Source: Hartmannibacter diazotrophicus
GTDB taxonomy: Bacteria > Pseudomonadota > Alphaproteobacteria > Rhizobiales > Pleomorphomonadaceae
NCBI RefSeq assembly: GCF_900231165.1
Contig: NZ_LT960614.1
Location: forward strand, 5,263,444-5,327,443
DNA length: 64,000 nt
Direction: 5' to 3'
In this document: one piece after another, positions 8,059 to 17,416 of the stretch
Numbering within the stretch: position 1 is the stretch's first letter
How the letters are laid out: each line of letters starts with the position of its first letter
The notes under the pieces: model-generated
Seen by the model: only the letters and a program-made list of their open reading frames with translations
Databases searched by the model: none
Told to the model about the DNA's origin: nothing
Program-made: the position numbers and the translations under genes

Positions 8059-10119
8059 TCAGGCCGTGTGTCGTCCCTCGGCATAGCCGTGTTCGATGTA
8101 GTGCATCGTCGCGGCTGTCAGGTTGGAACCGAATGCGGCGACAAGATCGGAATTGCCGGCTGCCGCCAGATAGGCCGACGGATCAAAGGTCGTCGTTCGG
8201 CCTTCGTCATGGCCATGCCGGATATAGTGCATCGTTGAGGCATCGTGGTTTGTCCCGAAGACCTGGATCAGGTCGCCGTAGGACGCGGTGTATTTGAGCC
8301 CGTCGAAGTTGTCTCCGCGCCCTTCGGAAAAACCATGCTTCAGAAAATGGCGGTGGCCGGCGGCGGCGTTTGTGCCGAATGCGTTGATCAGGTCGCTGTA
8401 GCTTGCGACATATTCGAGGTCGTCGAAGGCGGCGTCGGTCCGTCCTTCGGACGCGCCACGCTTGATGAAATGTCGCGTCCCCGCGTCCCGGTCGGCGCCG
8501 AAGGCCGCACGCAGGTCGGCATAGGCGCCGATATAGAGGCGTCCGTCAAAATTGTCGCCGCGCCCCTCAGCGAAGCCATGGTTCAGGAAATGGCGGTGGC
8601 CGGCGGCGGCGTTTGTGCCGAACGCGTTGATCAGGTCGCTGTAGCTCGCGACATATTCGAGGTCGTCGAAGGCGGCGTCGGTCCGTCCCTCGGCCGCGCC
8701 ATGCTTGATGAAATGGGTGGCCGCCGCCGCCCGGTCCGTTCCAAAGGCGTTTCGTAGATCGGCATAGGAACCGAGATAGAATCGGGCATCGAAACTGATG
8801 CTCCGACCCTCGGCAATACCCTGATTTTGCAGATGGGCCATCAAGGCTGATTGGTTGGTTCCGTAGGTGACCCTCAGGTCGGCATAACTGGCGCCGTACT
8901 CCAGGATGGAGCCATGGTCAGCAAGCGAACTGACCGAGACGGTCTGGTCGAGGAAGTGCAGAGACTCGACCGAATGGAGCTGGTCGGAGCCATCCGTGCC
9001 GTTGCGCAGCACGACGTCGTGCGTACTGCCGAAATAGTAGATGGTGGCCGCCGCGAGATTGACGTTGAAGTTGGCCGTATCCGTGCCGTTGCCGCCGAAG
9101 ATGTTGTCGTTGCCGCCGTTGCCCGTGATCTGGTCCGCGCCGCCGCCGCCATAGATCGTGTTGCCTGCCGAGTTGCCAAGGATCGTGTCGTTGCCGGAGC
9201 CGGACACCGCATTTTCGATCACAGTTCCTCTGGCGATGATCATGTTGCCGGTCAGGCCCATCACGCTGGAAATCGTCTCGGCGTTCAGGTTGATCACCTG
9301 GTTGGCCGTCTGCGAGCCGAAGTCGATGGTGTCGACGCCGCCATTGTCGAGGATCGTGAAGGTCACCGGGCTAGCTGAGGAAATCTGGTCGTAATATCCG
9401 CCGGCGGTCGAGTGCTCGCCGTAGACGGTGTTGCCGGTGCGCAGGTTGGTCGCCGTGCCATACATGTTCTGGATGGCGATGATGTCGGCGATCATCGGCG
9501 TGACCACATAGGCATAGGACGCGTTGACGTTGGTGTTCTCGTACTGGCTGAAATACGACATCACCGAGGCTTGCCAGGAGTCGTTCAGGTAGTGATTGTC
9601 GACACCATAGGTCGCCGAACTGTTGTAATGACCACCGTGTCCCAGCCCGAGAGCATGGCCGATCTCGTGGATGTAGGTCTGGAACGAATAGCTGTCGAGC
9701 GTCGTCCCGTAGGTCGCGACCCAGGAGGTCGAAATGTTGACCGTGGACGATGTGGTCGTGCCGTAGCCGGGGCCGCTGGCGCTGTAGGTGTACCAGGTGT
9801 TCGTATAGGCCCCCGACGCGTTTGAATCGCTGAAGGTGATTTGGGCTCCGCTCGTGACGACATTGAAGTTGATGCCGCTCACCATGGTCCAGGCGCTGAG
9901 GGCATTGACCGCCAGGGTCTGGCTGGCGCTCGTCAGCCCCGAGATATTGACGCTGATGCTTCCGCCGGGCGCGACGTTGTAGTGATGGGCATAGCCGGAG
10001 TTGCTGGTCCAGTAGCCGTTCTGCAGATAATCGGCAATCTGGCCATAGGAGTAGGTGGGCAGGCTTGCGCTTGTGGTTGACGAAACGCCCGCACCGGCGA
10101 TCGCGGCTTCCTCAGTCAT
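8059..10119 (-). CDS. serralysin-like (M10) RTX metallopeptidase with C-terminal repeats
   Basis: 686 residues, no Sec signal peptide. The N-terminal zinc peptidase domain has HEIGHALGLGH at 151-161 (HExxHxxGxxH zinc site) and a Met-turn SVMSY at 185-189, both typical of M10 serralysins. A short calcium-binding RTX block follows (about 307-345, GSGNDTILGN-type nonapeptides). Residues 404-686 are seven ~40-residue repeats of the form FD..Y..SY.DL..AFG.......HF..HG..EGR. Lack of a signal peptide plus RTX points to type I secretion, and a divergently oriented secretion ATPase and adaptor lie next door. The C-terminus ends in a repeat (HGYAEGRHTA) rather than the usual serralysin secretion tail. 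Confidence 0.9.
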   Translation of the reverse strand: MTEEAAIAGAGVSSTTSASLPTYSYGQIADYLQNGYWTSNSGYAHHYNVAPGGSISVNISGLTSASQTLAVNALSAWTMVSGINFNVVTSGAQITFSDSNASGAYTNTWYTYSASGPGYGTTTSSTVNISTSWVATYGTTLDSYSFQTYIHEIGHALGLGHGGHYNSSATYGVDNHYLNDSWQASVMSYFSQYENTNVNASYAYVVTPMIADIIAIQNMYGTATNLRTGNTVYGEHSTAGGYYDQISSASPVTFTILDNGGVDTIDFGSQTANQVINLNAETISSVMGLTGNMIIARGTVIENAVSGSGNDTILGNSAGNTIYGGGGADQITGNGGNDNIFGGNGTDTANFNVNLAAATIYYFGSTHDVVLRNGTDGSDQLHSVESLHFLDQTVSVSSLADHGSILEYGASYADLRVTYGTNQSALMAHLQNQGIAEGRSISFDARFYLGSYADLRNAFGTDRAAAATHFIKHGAAEGRTDAAFDDLEYVASYSDLINAFGTNAAAGHRHFLNHGFAEGRGDNFDGRLYIGAYADLRAAFGADRDAGTRHFIKRGASEGRTDAAFDDLEYVASYSDLINAFGTNAAAGHRHFLKHGFSEGRGDNFDGLKYTASYGDLIQVFGTNHDASTMHYIRHGHDEGRTTTFDPSAYLAAAGNSDLVAAFGSNLTAATMHYIEHGYAEGRHTA
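8062..8910 (-). repeat. seven tandem ~40-residue coding repeats in the RTX peptidase
   Basis: Seven units of about 120 bases encode SYxDLxxAFGxxxxAxxxHF-type repeats ending in HGxxEGR. Units 3 and 5 are nearly identical at DNA level: about 130 bases around 8340-8470 and 8583-8713 differ at only about six positions and are offset by exactly 243 bases (81 codons, two units). This indicates a recent two-unit duplication or gene conversion inside an older repeat array. Similar repeats occur in other secreted alphaproteobacterial and cyanobacterial proteins, but I know of no assigned function. Confidence 0.9.
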
Positions 10120-10629
10120 GTTTCCACGCAGCTCCCACGTCCAGGATCAAGTTTCGGAAGACGGTCGTCGGTCTCAAAGCAAGGAGTGAGGCTGACCCGA
10201 ATTGCCTCAAGGTCAGGTGTCCGACACGTCATTCCTGGGGCGGGATGGTATTTCCGGTCTCATTTCCAACTTGTTACTGCTCGGCAAGTTCCTGTTTCGG
10301 CATTGTTTCAGGTGCAACTTTGGCGCGTGCGGCCGGTCGAGTGGGGGTGGCGTCCGTGCCAGAGCCGCCGTTTTGCCGGGCAACGCGGTCACCCGGCTGC
10401 GGAGAACCCGCGATTACGGATGGCCGGCCGGAGGCGACGTTTGGCTCCCGCGCACCGCCGAGGATCATCGCCCAGAGGCCAAAGTCAGACTTTCTTTACC
10501 TTGCATCAACACCATTCGTTAACACTGGCCGGAAAAGGCATGCGGCAGAACGAATATTGAGGATGCGGCTCCAGGCTTTGCGCCCATTCTGCTGAGATGC
10601 TTTGTCCAGTCCAGCAGGAAAACGCGCGA
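10120..10629. other. divergent promoter region between RTX peptidase and its transporter genes
   Basis: 510 bases between two outward-reading starts. The segment next to the transporter (about 10480-10530) is AT-richer than the surroundings, as expected for a promoter. I found no convincing gene, palindromic operator or RNA element. Confidence 0.5.
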
Positions 10630-12354
10630 ATGCGGACAGTCAGGTTTCTCTTCGGTCTGCTAAGCCAAGCGGAAGGCGGTATCGCCGCGTTGTTGTTCGT
10701 GAGCTTCTTCACGAATATTCTCTTCCTGGTCAGCCCCTTCTACCTGATGCACGTCTACGACAGCGTGATCGCGGCCCACAGCCTCGTCAATCTGTTCGCG
10801 ATCAGCGCGATTGCGCTTGTCCTCTATATGGCCCTGTTCGGCTTCGACGCCTTGCGCATGCGCATGCTGGCAAGGGCGGCGCCTGAAATCGAGCGGTCCT
10901 TCGATCGCTACGCAAGAGCCATCGTGCATCGCGACAGGATGCAGGGTGAAACCTTCTGGTCCGTGGCCAATGCCCTCGACCGCCTGGAACAGGTGGTCCT
11001 GTCACCGGCGATTACCGCCCTCATCGATCTGCCTTTTGCCCCGCTGTTCCTGATCGTCGCCTTCGCGATTCATCCGCTGATCGGCGCCGCGGGGCTCGTG
11101 GGTGTGGTCGTGCTCGTCGGAACCACGATCCATTTCGGGCGCAAGGGCAATGCGTTGAATGGGGATCATCTCCAGGCGGCAAGGTCTCAGGCCGTCTTCG
11201 GCAATTCGGTCCTGACGCAGCAGGACTATATCCAGACCAGCCGGGCGCGGGACTTCATCCTGTCGAAGTGGATGGAGGCCCGGGGAGAATCGCACCGGCG
11301 CCAGTTTCAGGGCGCGAAGGTCAGTTCGTTCGGGATCGTTCTTGCACGCACGCTCCGCCTACTTCTCCAATCTTCCGTCCTTGGCGCCGGTGCCTGGCTT
11401 GTCCTGCATCAGAGCCTGTCGGCCGGCGCCATCATGGCGGCCTCCGTCGTCGTGTCCCGTGCCGTGATGCCGATGGAGCAGGCGGCGGCCATGCAGGGAA
11501 TGCTTCAATCGGCCATCGCGGCGCAAAACGCGCTCGATGAGGCCGAGACGAAGAGCGCAAGGGAGGCCGGCGAGCGGGCGGTGCCGATCTTCATGGACGA
11601 CCTGAAGCCGTCCGTCATCGCAAGGAATCTGATCTTCCAGTACCCCGAGGCCACCGGCCCCGTTCTGCGCAACATCAACCTGCGGGTCGCCGCCGGCACT
11701 GTCTGCGTCGTCACCGGGCCGGTCGGCTGCGGCAAGAGCACGCTCCTCAAGTGCATTCTCGGCCTTCTCCAGCCCCAGGGCGGGCATGTCAGCCTGGGCG
11801 ACGTCATCGTGACGCCGTCGACTGTTGAAAGAATTGCGCAATCGATCGGCTACCTGCCGCAGCAAGCCCATATCTTCCCGATCTCGATCGCCCAGAACAT
11901 CGCCCTTTCGGACGGGCCTGACAGGGTCGAGCGGGCCGTTGCGGCGGCGCGGGCCGCAGGCTGCGATGCCGCGATCAATTCGCTGCGGGACGGCTATCAC
12001 ACCATTCCGTTCAATGAGCGTGGCTGCATTCTTTCGCCGGGGCTGGTCCAGGGCCTCGCGCTTGCCCGGCTCTTCGCGGCGCGGCCGAGGATCGTGCTGC
12101 TGGACGAACCGACGCAATCGCTGGACCAGACGGGCATCGACCATCTGCGCGCGCAGATCGAGGCCCTGAAGGCCGAAGGGGCTGCAATCGTCATGGTGAC
12201 CCATGATCCGCAGTTCGTGAGGAGTTCCGATCAGCTCCTGATGTTCCATCCCGTCGCCGGGCCGCTCTTCGGACCCACCAACGACATCCTGTCGCGACTG
12301 GCCGCCATCGAAACGCAGCGCTCGCCCAATCCCGCCGCGCAAGGAAGGGCCTGA
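10630..12354 (+). CDS. type I secretion permease/ATPase (PrtD-like)
   Basis: About 574 residues. An inner-membrane ABC exporter half-transporter of the PrtD/LipB class: six hydrophobic segments, then an ATPase domain with Walker A GPVGCGKST, Walker B LLDEPTQSLD and the switch histidine (VTHD). The ABC signature is degenerate: the expected LSGGQ reads LSPGLVQ, although the rest of the helix is conserved. Start chosen at the ATG preceded by AGGA; an in-frame ATG 33 bases upstream lacks such a site. The HlyD-type adaptor begins 3 bases after the stop, so the pair is an operon, most likely exporting the divergent RTX peptidase. No TolC-like outer-membrane partner is present in the window. Confidence 0.92.
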   Translation: MRTVRFLFGLLSQAEGGIAALLFVSFFTNILFLVSPFYLMHVYDSVIAAHSLVNLFAISAIALVLYMALFGFDALRMRMLARAAPEIERSFDRYARAIVHRDRMQGETFWSVANALDRLEQVVLSPAITALIDLPFAPLFLIVAFAIHPLIGAAGLVGVVVLVGTTIHFGRKGNALNGDHLQAARSQAVFGNSVLTQQDYIQTSRARDFILSKWMEARGESHRRQFQGAKVSSFGIVLARTLRLLLQSSVLGAGAWLVLHQSLSAGAIMAASVVVSRAVMPMEQAAAMQGMLQSAIAAQNALDEAETKSAREAGERAVPIFMDDLKPSVIARNLIFQYPEATGPVLRNINLRVAAGTVCVVTGPVGCGKSTLLKCILGLLQPQGGHVSLGDVIVTPSTVERIAQSIGYLPQQAHIFPISIAQNIALSDGPDRVERAVAAARAAGCDAAINSLRDGYHTIPFNERGCILSPGLVQGLALARLFAARPRIVLLDEPTQSLDQTGIDHLRAQIEALKAEGAAIVMVTHDPQFVRSSDQLLMFHPVAGPLFGPTNDILSRLAAIETQRSPNPAAQGRA

Positions 12355-12357
12355 CCG

Positions 12358-13695
12358 ATGCTCAAAGTCACACCAGCGGCCGAACGGTCTTTGAGAGCAC
12401 GTCGCTCGATGCCCGCGCTGCAAATCTCGGCCTGGCTCCTCGGCGCCGTTCTGATCGCCCTCGGGGCCTGGGCGGTTGCGGCCCCCCTCGAAGTTCGGGT
12501 GGTCTCGCCCGGTGAGGTGGCGAGCAATGAGCGGATCGTGGAAATCCGGGCCGTGACGTCAGGCCTCGTGCGCCAACTGCACATCAGGAACGGTCAGCAC
12601 GTGCGCGCCGGCGACGTGCTCGTCTCCTTCGACGACGAGAATCTCAAATCCCAGAAGCAGCTCACGCAGGACAAGATCCGCAAGCTGGAGTGCAAGATCG
12701 ACAACGCCCGGAACGAACTCGATCTCCTGAACGCCCACGAGGAGGAAATCGAGACCGCGATCCGGAATGTCGTGCCCCTGTCGCTGGATGCGTTCAGGCA
12801 AAACAAGCTGCCTTGTCCCGATTTCGGCAACCCGCGCAACATCGGTCTTCTGGCCGAAACGCTGGAACTTGCGATCATGCAGATCGGAAACCTGCAGCAA
12901 ATGGAGGCCTCGATCGGCAAGCAGATCGAGATCGCAGGATCGCAATTGGCGTCGGTCAGGGAGGATTTCGAGGCAAGTTCCGTTCTGGCCCGCAAAAGGT
13001 TGATCAACGCCTCGAAGTCACGGGAATCGGAGCGGGTCGTCCGGGACAATGAACTGAAGCTCGTCAGTCTGAATTCCGACCGGGAGTCGATCGAGAGCTC
13101 GATCTACGACAACAAGAAAAGGGCCTACCTCTCGATCTACAACGACATGAAGACGATCAGTTCCGAGCTTGAGTCCTTCAACATTTCCCTGATCGACGAG
13201 AAGATCAATCTTGAGGCCCTGAACAACCAGATCGCCATGCGGACGATCACCGCCCCGATCGACGGCGCCGCCGTCGACGTCAACAATTTCATCGTCGCCA
13301 ACTTCGTGCAGCAGTCGGACCTGCTGCTCAAGCTGCTCCCCTCGGCGCGGATGAACATCGTCAAGGCGCGTGTCTCGATCGACGACATCGACAACATCCA
13401 GCGCCAGGAGAAGGCCGTTGTCAGCCTGCCGACGAACGCGCTGCTTCGCGACCAGTTCTTCGAGGCGACGATCGAAACGATCAATCCGATCACGTCGACC
13501 GACGGCAATTTCCGCGGTGCCCAGGACTACTACGAGGTGACGCTGAGAATTTCCGATCCGGCCTTCAACCCGGCGGTCGAGCGGATCTATGTCGGCATGC
13601 CGGTCAACGTGCTGTTTTCGGCCGAACGCACGACCCTTGCGGGGGCGATGCTGCGTCCGCTGACCAAGAACTGGCCCCGGATTTTCGAGCAATAG
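12358..13695 (+). CDS. HlyD-family type I secretion periplasmic adaptor
   Basis: 445 residues. One transmembrane helix near residues 20-40, then a lipoyl-like half motif (VTSGLVRQLHIRNGQHVRAGDVL), a long coiled-coil region (about 95-280) and the beta-barrel return with TITAPIDGAAVDVNNF. This is the membrane-fusion-protein fold that bridges the ABC exporter and an outer-membrane channel. Start follows the ATPase stop by 3 bases and is preceded by GGAAGGG, so it is translationally linked. Substrate is inferred to be the neighbouring RTX peptidase. The coiled-coil is interrupted by a Pro-containing insert (NKLPCPDFGNPRN) typical of PrtE-like proteins. Confidence 0.92.
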   Translation: MLKVTPAAERSLRARRSMPALQISAWLLGAVLIALGAWAVAAPLEVRVVSPGEVASNERIVEIRAVTSGLVRQLHIRNGQHVRAGDVLVSFDDENLKSQKQLTQDKIRKLECKIDNARNELDLLNAHEEEIETAIRNVVPLSLDAFRQNKLPCPDFGNPRNIGLLAETLELAIMQIGNLQQMEASIGKQIEIAGSQLASVREDFEASSVLARKRLINASKSRESERVVRDNELKLVSLNSDRESIESSIYDNKKRAYLSIYNDMKTISSELESFNISLIDEKINLEALNNQIAMRTITAPIDGAAVDVNNFIVANFVQQSDLLLKLLPSARMNIVKARVSIDDIDNIQRQEKAVVSLPTNALLRDQFFEATIETINPITSTDGNFRGAQDYYEVTLRISDPAFNPAVERIYVGMPVNVLFSAERTTLAGAMLRPLTKNWPRIFEQ

Positions 13696-13801
13696 GCCGG
13701 CCTGTACCGGCGGTGCGGATATGGCCGCATGGGTGGTGTCGACGCGGCTCCGCCGTGGCGCCGCGCCGCGTCCTGTCACGAAGTGCCGTCGGCAATGCAG
13801 G

Positions 13802-14788
13802 CTATTGCGGAATCTCCACATGACCGCCGAAGCCATAGCGCATGGCCGAGAGAAGCTTGTCGCCAAAGGTATTGTCGACCCGGCTTCGGTAGCGGGCGTA
13901 GAGCGCTGCCGACAGCACATGGGCCGGCGTGGCCTGCTCCATGGCGGCCTCGATGGTCCAGTGACCCTCGCCTGAATCGGCGACGCTGCCGGAAAACCCA
14001 TTGAGCTTGCCGTCCTGGGCAAGGGCCGTCGCCGAGAGATCGAGCAGCCAGGAACTGATCACGCTGCCCCTGCGCCAGACCTCGGCGATGTCGGTGAGAT
14101 TGAGGTCGAAACGCTCGTCGTCGGGCAGCTTTTCCGATCCCTTGCCGGCAAGAATGTCGAAGCCTTCCGCATAGGCCTGCATCAGGCCGTACTCGATGCC
14201 GTTGTGGACCATCTTGACGAAGTGGCCCGCGCCGGGCGGGCCGGCATGGATATAACCGAGTTCGGCGCGCTCGTCGGCGGTGGGCTTGCCGTCGCGCCCC
14301 GGTGTCCGCGGGATTTCGCCAAGGCCCGGCGCCAGCGTCCGGAAGATCGGGTCAAGCGTCTCGACGACGGACGTCTTGCCGCCGATCATCATGCAATAGC
14401 CGCGCTCCAGGCCCCAGACGCCGCCGGAGGTGCCGACGTCGACATAGTCGATGCCCTTGTCGGCAAGCTCGCGGGCGCGGCGGATGTCGTCCTTGTAGAA
14501 GCTGTTGCCGCCGTCGATGATCACGGCGCCGGGCTTTGCAAGGTCGCTGATCCGCTCGACCATGGACTGGGTGATCGCGCCGGCCGGAAGCATGATCCAG
14601 AAGACGGCCGGCTCGCCGAGAAGGCCGGCCATGTCCTCGACCGAAGCCGCCGGTATGGCGCCATCCTTCGCCACGGCGTCGACGGCGTCGCTGCTGAGGT
14701 CGTGCACGACCACCTCGTGTCCGCCGCGCATCAGCCGCCGCGCGATGTTGCCGCCCATTCGTCCTAGCCCGACAATGCCAAGTTTCAT
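13802..14788 (-). CDS. gnd: 6-phosphogluconate dehydrogenase, short YqeC/GntZ type
   Basis: 328 residues. Oxidative decarboxylation of 6-phosphogluconate to ribulose 5-phosphate. N-terminal Rossmann motif [13 protein letters not shown], the [13 protein letters not shown] and [14 protein letters not shown] segments and [10 protein letters not shown] (catalytic Lys/Asn region) mark the short, usually NAD-dependent class rather than the 470-residue NADP type. It starts divergently from the glycosyltransferase at 15146. It may provide a bypass of the Entner-Doudoroff route, which is the main route in most rhizobia; coenzyme preference is inference. Nothing links it functionally to the RTX secretion genes on its other side. 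Confidence 0.93.
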   Translation of the reverse strand: MKLGIVGLGRMGGNIARRLMRGGHEVVVHDLSSDAVDAVAKDGAIPAASVEDMAGLLGEPAVFWIMLPAGAITQSMVERISDLAKPGAVIIDGGNSFYKDDIRRARELADKGIDYVDVGTSGGVWGLERGYCMMIGGKTSVVETLDPIFRTLAPGLGEIPRTPGRDGKPTADERAELGYIHAGPPGAGHFVKMVHNGIEYGLMQAYAEGFDILAGKGSEKLPDDERFDLNLTDIAEVWRRGSVISSWLLDLSATALAQDGKLNGFSGSVADSGEGHWTIEAAMEQATPAHVLSAALYARYRSRVDNTFGDKLLSAMRYGFGGHVEIPQ

Positions 14789-15145
14789 CGCTCAACTCCT
14801 GACCTGTGTTCAACCTTTTGGGATCTAGAGATAGGTCGCAACGACGACGAACAAACCCGGCGAAAGTCGGAAAGGTCAAGGACGAATGTTTTTTTCAAGA
14901 TCGGCCGCCGCGGCAAGCCGTTCCGCAGGTCGGGGCGGGGGCGTCGCGATCTGGCTCTGATGGCACGGCTTCAGACTGGAGGAGCCGTGTCGTCGTCGCG
15001 CCGTCACATTGCGCTTGCAGGCTGTTTGACCGTGAGGCACCCATGCAGCAAGCTCCGCGAGCCGCGTTGTGTGATTGTCGCGCGAGTCGCTTGATCGCCG
15101 GCACGGCCGGCGGAGTTCTCAACCTGATCAGGATGTAAGTCGAGC
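14789..15145. other. divergent intergenic region between gnd and a glycosyltransferase gene
   Basis: 357 bases. Expected to contain promoters for both genes. I see no strong palindrome, hairpin or credible small gene. Confidence 0.45.
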
Positions 15146-16288
15146 ATGGCGGATTTGAGTGACGTGTCGAAGAAGCCGCTGCGGCTGGCGATCGATGTCC
15201 ACGGTTTCAGCGGCAGGCATCAGGGCAGCCGGACCTTCATCGAAAACGTCTACCGCGAAATTCCGTCGGTCGACCCGTCCATCGAGGTGATCTCCTTCGG
15301 CGAGGTCGAGCCTCCGGATTTTCCCGTCTCGCGGCATGTTCCGGTCGATCTCGGCTCGGCCGCCAAGCGGTTGACGGTCGGCAGCTATGCCGCCTTGCGA
15401 AGCCTCGCCCCCGACTATGTCCACTACCAATATTTCTGTCCCCTCCTGCCCGTAGGCCGGTCGGTCATCACCATCCACGACATTCTGCCGATCACTCATC
15501 CGCAGTATTTCAATCCGTCCTTTGCCGGGCGCTTCCGGATGATGGTGGGCCTCTCCATGCGTCTGGCCTCGCTGGTGAACGCGGTTTCCGACTTCACGCG
15601 CGATGCGGTTGCCGCGCAATACAGCCGCGACCCGGAGACGATTGCCGTCGTTCCGAATGGCGTCTCGGCCGACTTCTACCGCTCCGTGTCGTATGAAGAG
15701 GCCAGGGCCTATGTGAAGGAAAAATTCGGTCTCGACAGCTATGTGCTCTCGCTCACCCGCATCGAGCGACGCAAGAACATTCCCCTGTTGATCGATGCCG
15801 TGTCCCGGCTGCAGGGGGCCGGCCTCTCGGGTCTTCAGACGGTCCTCATGGGGTCGATCGACGAAAGCTCCGGCGGCGGCTGTGCGAGGACGCGGCAGGC
15901 GATCGCGGACGGGACCGTCATCCATCTGAAAGGCCTGTCGGACCAGGAGAAGATCTTCGTGCTGCGCGCCGCCGCCGTGCTCGTCTTTCCGTCCATGGCG
16001 GAAGGCTTCGGCATTCCGCCGCTGGAGGGCATGGCCGCCCGGATCCCCGTCATCGTCGCCGACCAGACGGCCCATGGCCGGATCTACCGCGACACGGCCA
16101 TCATGATCTCCGGCGAAAGCGTCGAGGAACTTGCGGACAGAATCCGGGCCGTTCTCTCGGACGACGACCTGCGCCGGCAGGCGGTCGCACGCGGCGACGG
16201 CCTCGTCGAGCGCATGACCTGGAAACGCTCGGCGGCAGCCCTCGCGGACAGCCTCAGGCGGGACGCGGCAGAACGCGCGGCCCGCTGA
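15146..16288 (+). CDS. glycosyltransferase family 4 (group 1)
   Basis: 380 residues. A GT-B fold retaining glycosyltransferase: the N-terminal RLAIDVHGFSGRHQGSRTF segment resembles the acceptor domain, and the C-terminal domain has SLTRIERRKNIPLLIDA and the donor-binding EGFGIPPLEGMA motif (E...E pair). It uses a nucleotide-sugar donor to extend a glycan at the cytoplasmic face of the membrane; sugar identity cannot be read from sequence. It converges with a second glycosyltransferase ending 9 bases after its stop. No polymerase, flippase or priming transferase is present in the window, so the polymer is undefined. Confidence 0.88.
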   Translation: MADLSDVSKKPLRLAIDVHGFSGRHQGSRTFIENVYREIPSVDPSIEVISFGEVEPPDFPVSRHVPVDLGSAAKRLTVGSYAALRSLAPDYVHYQYFCPLLPVGRSVITIHDILPITHPQYFNPSFAGRFRMMVGLSMRLASLVNAVSDFTRDAVAAQYSRDPETIAVVPNGVSADFYRSVSYEEARAYVKEKFGLDSYVLSLTRIERRKNIPLLIDAVSRLQGAGLSGLQTVLMGSIDESSGGGCARTRQAIADGTVIHLKGLSDQEKIFVLRAAAVLVFPSMAEGFGIPPLEGMAARIPVIVADQTAHGRIYRDTAIMISGESVEELADRIRAVLSDDDLRRQAVARGDGLVERMTWKRSAAALADSLRRDAAERAAR

Positions 16289-16297
16289 CCGGCAGGA

Positions 16298-17416
16298 TCA
16301 TTTGACGTATTTCAGCAGCAGGTCTTCGTAGGCCTTGAAGATGATGTCCCAGGTAAAGTTGGCGCTGTGCCGGCCGCGCGCGGCCTGCCGGGCGTGCTCC
16401 ACCCGCTCCGGAGACCGGGTGACGGTCTCCAGGACGGCGTCGAAATCGTCTTCGCTGCCGAAATAGAACTGTTCCGGTCCGGCGACCCAACGGTTGAAGC
16501 GATTGTCGTGGGCGATCACCGCGTTGCCGGCGCCGAGGGCTTCCACCAGCGACGGATTCGTTCCGCCGACCTGATGGCCGTGCACATAGGCAAGCGCGAA
16601 GAACCGCAATGCGGAGACGATGCCAGCATCGTAGATGGCGCCGGGGAATATCACCTCGTCGGAGGCGGCCTCGAGAATCCGCGTGTGGTAGTCGTTGTTC
16701 GGATCGAATTTTCCGAGGACGACGAGCTTGATCCCGCGCGTCTTCCGCGAGAAGGCCCGCACGAACTCGAGGACGGAGTTCTCCTGCTCGATCCGGGCGA
16801 TCGAGACGATGTATTTCGACTTTTCCAGCCCGAGGCCGGCCAAATGGCTTTCATCCGCCGAGGTGATGCTGTCCGAGCCATAGGGGATCACCACCGAACC
16901 GAAGCAGCCGTGCCGCTTGAGGTGACGGGCAATTTCCGGATGGTCGGCGATCGCCCTGTTGGCAAGGTTCGCGCCGATGAACTCGTTGACATAGAACCAG
17001 GCCTTGATCGGCCAGCGCCATTTCCCGCGCTTCCACTCGATCCCGTCCATGTTCATGATCACCCTGCGGCCGTAGAGCCTCTGCAGGATGCAGAAGACGG
17101 CCGTGTTGTAACCAAGCACAAGATCGATGCCGGGACGGCGCAGAACGTCTCGAATGCAGCGCCAGTCGAAGATGACGCTGCCGACGGAGCCCGTTCTTTC
17201 CGTTCCGATGTGAACGCGCCTGACGCCCTTCCATTCGTCTTCAAAAGAGTCCGGAACGATGCCTTCCTCGACCGGATCAAGCTGGCAGTAGACTGTAACG
17301 CTCCAACCCTTGGCGGCGAGGTAGGGCGCGAGATGTGTGGCAAAGGTCTCGAAGCCGCCGTGACTGCCCGGAACGCCTCTGATTCCCAAGATATTCAGGT
17401 GTTTCTGGTTCAGCAA
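16298..17416 (-). CDS. glycosyltransferase with DUF1972-type N-terminus
   Basis: 372 residues from a TTG start. The NILGIRGVPGSHGGFETFA motif near the N-terminus is characteristic of DUF1972 glycosyltransferases (rhamnosyl/galactosyl transferases such as Cps2T), followed by a GT4-like donor domain with SIARIEQEN and GGTNPSLVEALGAGNAV. No ATG fits: a strong GGGAGG site sits 4 bases before the TTG (and 7 before an in-frame CTG at 17413), so one of these is the start. Extending to the upstream ATG at 17620 would add an improbable tail. Facing the neighbour at 15146 tail to tail, it likely works on the same unknown surface polysaccharide. Confidence 0.88.
   Translation of the reverse strand: MLNQKHLNILGIRGVPGSHGGFETFATHLAPYLAAKGWSVTVYCQLDPVEEGIVPDSFEDEWKGVRRVHIGTERTGSVGSVIFDWRCIRDVLRRPGIDLVLGYNTAVFCILQRLYGRRVIMNMDGIEWKRGKWRWPIKAWFYVNEFIGANLANRAIADHPEIARHLKRHGCFGSVVIPYGSDSITSADESHLAGLGLEKSKYIVSIARIEQENSVLEFVRAFSRKTRGIKLVVLGKFDPNNDYHTRILEAASDEVIFPGAIYDAGIVSALRFFALAYVHGHQVGGTNPSLVEALGAGNAVIAHDNRFNRWVAGPEQFYFGSEDDFDAVLETVTRSPERVEHARQAARGRHSANFTWDIIFKAYEDLLLKYVK

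Noticed and set aside
8338..8910. Regularly spaced repeats that could suggest a CRISPR-like array
   Set aside because: They are in-frame coding repeats with about 120-base period encoding a protein motif; no short identical repeats with unique spacers.
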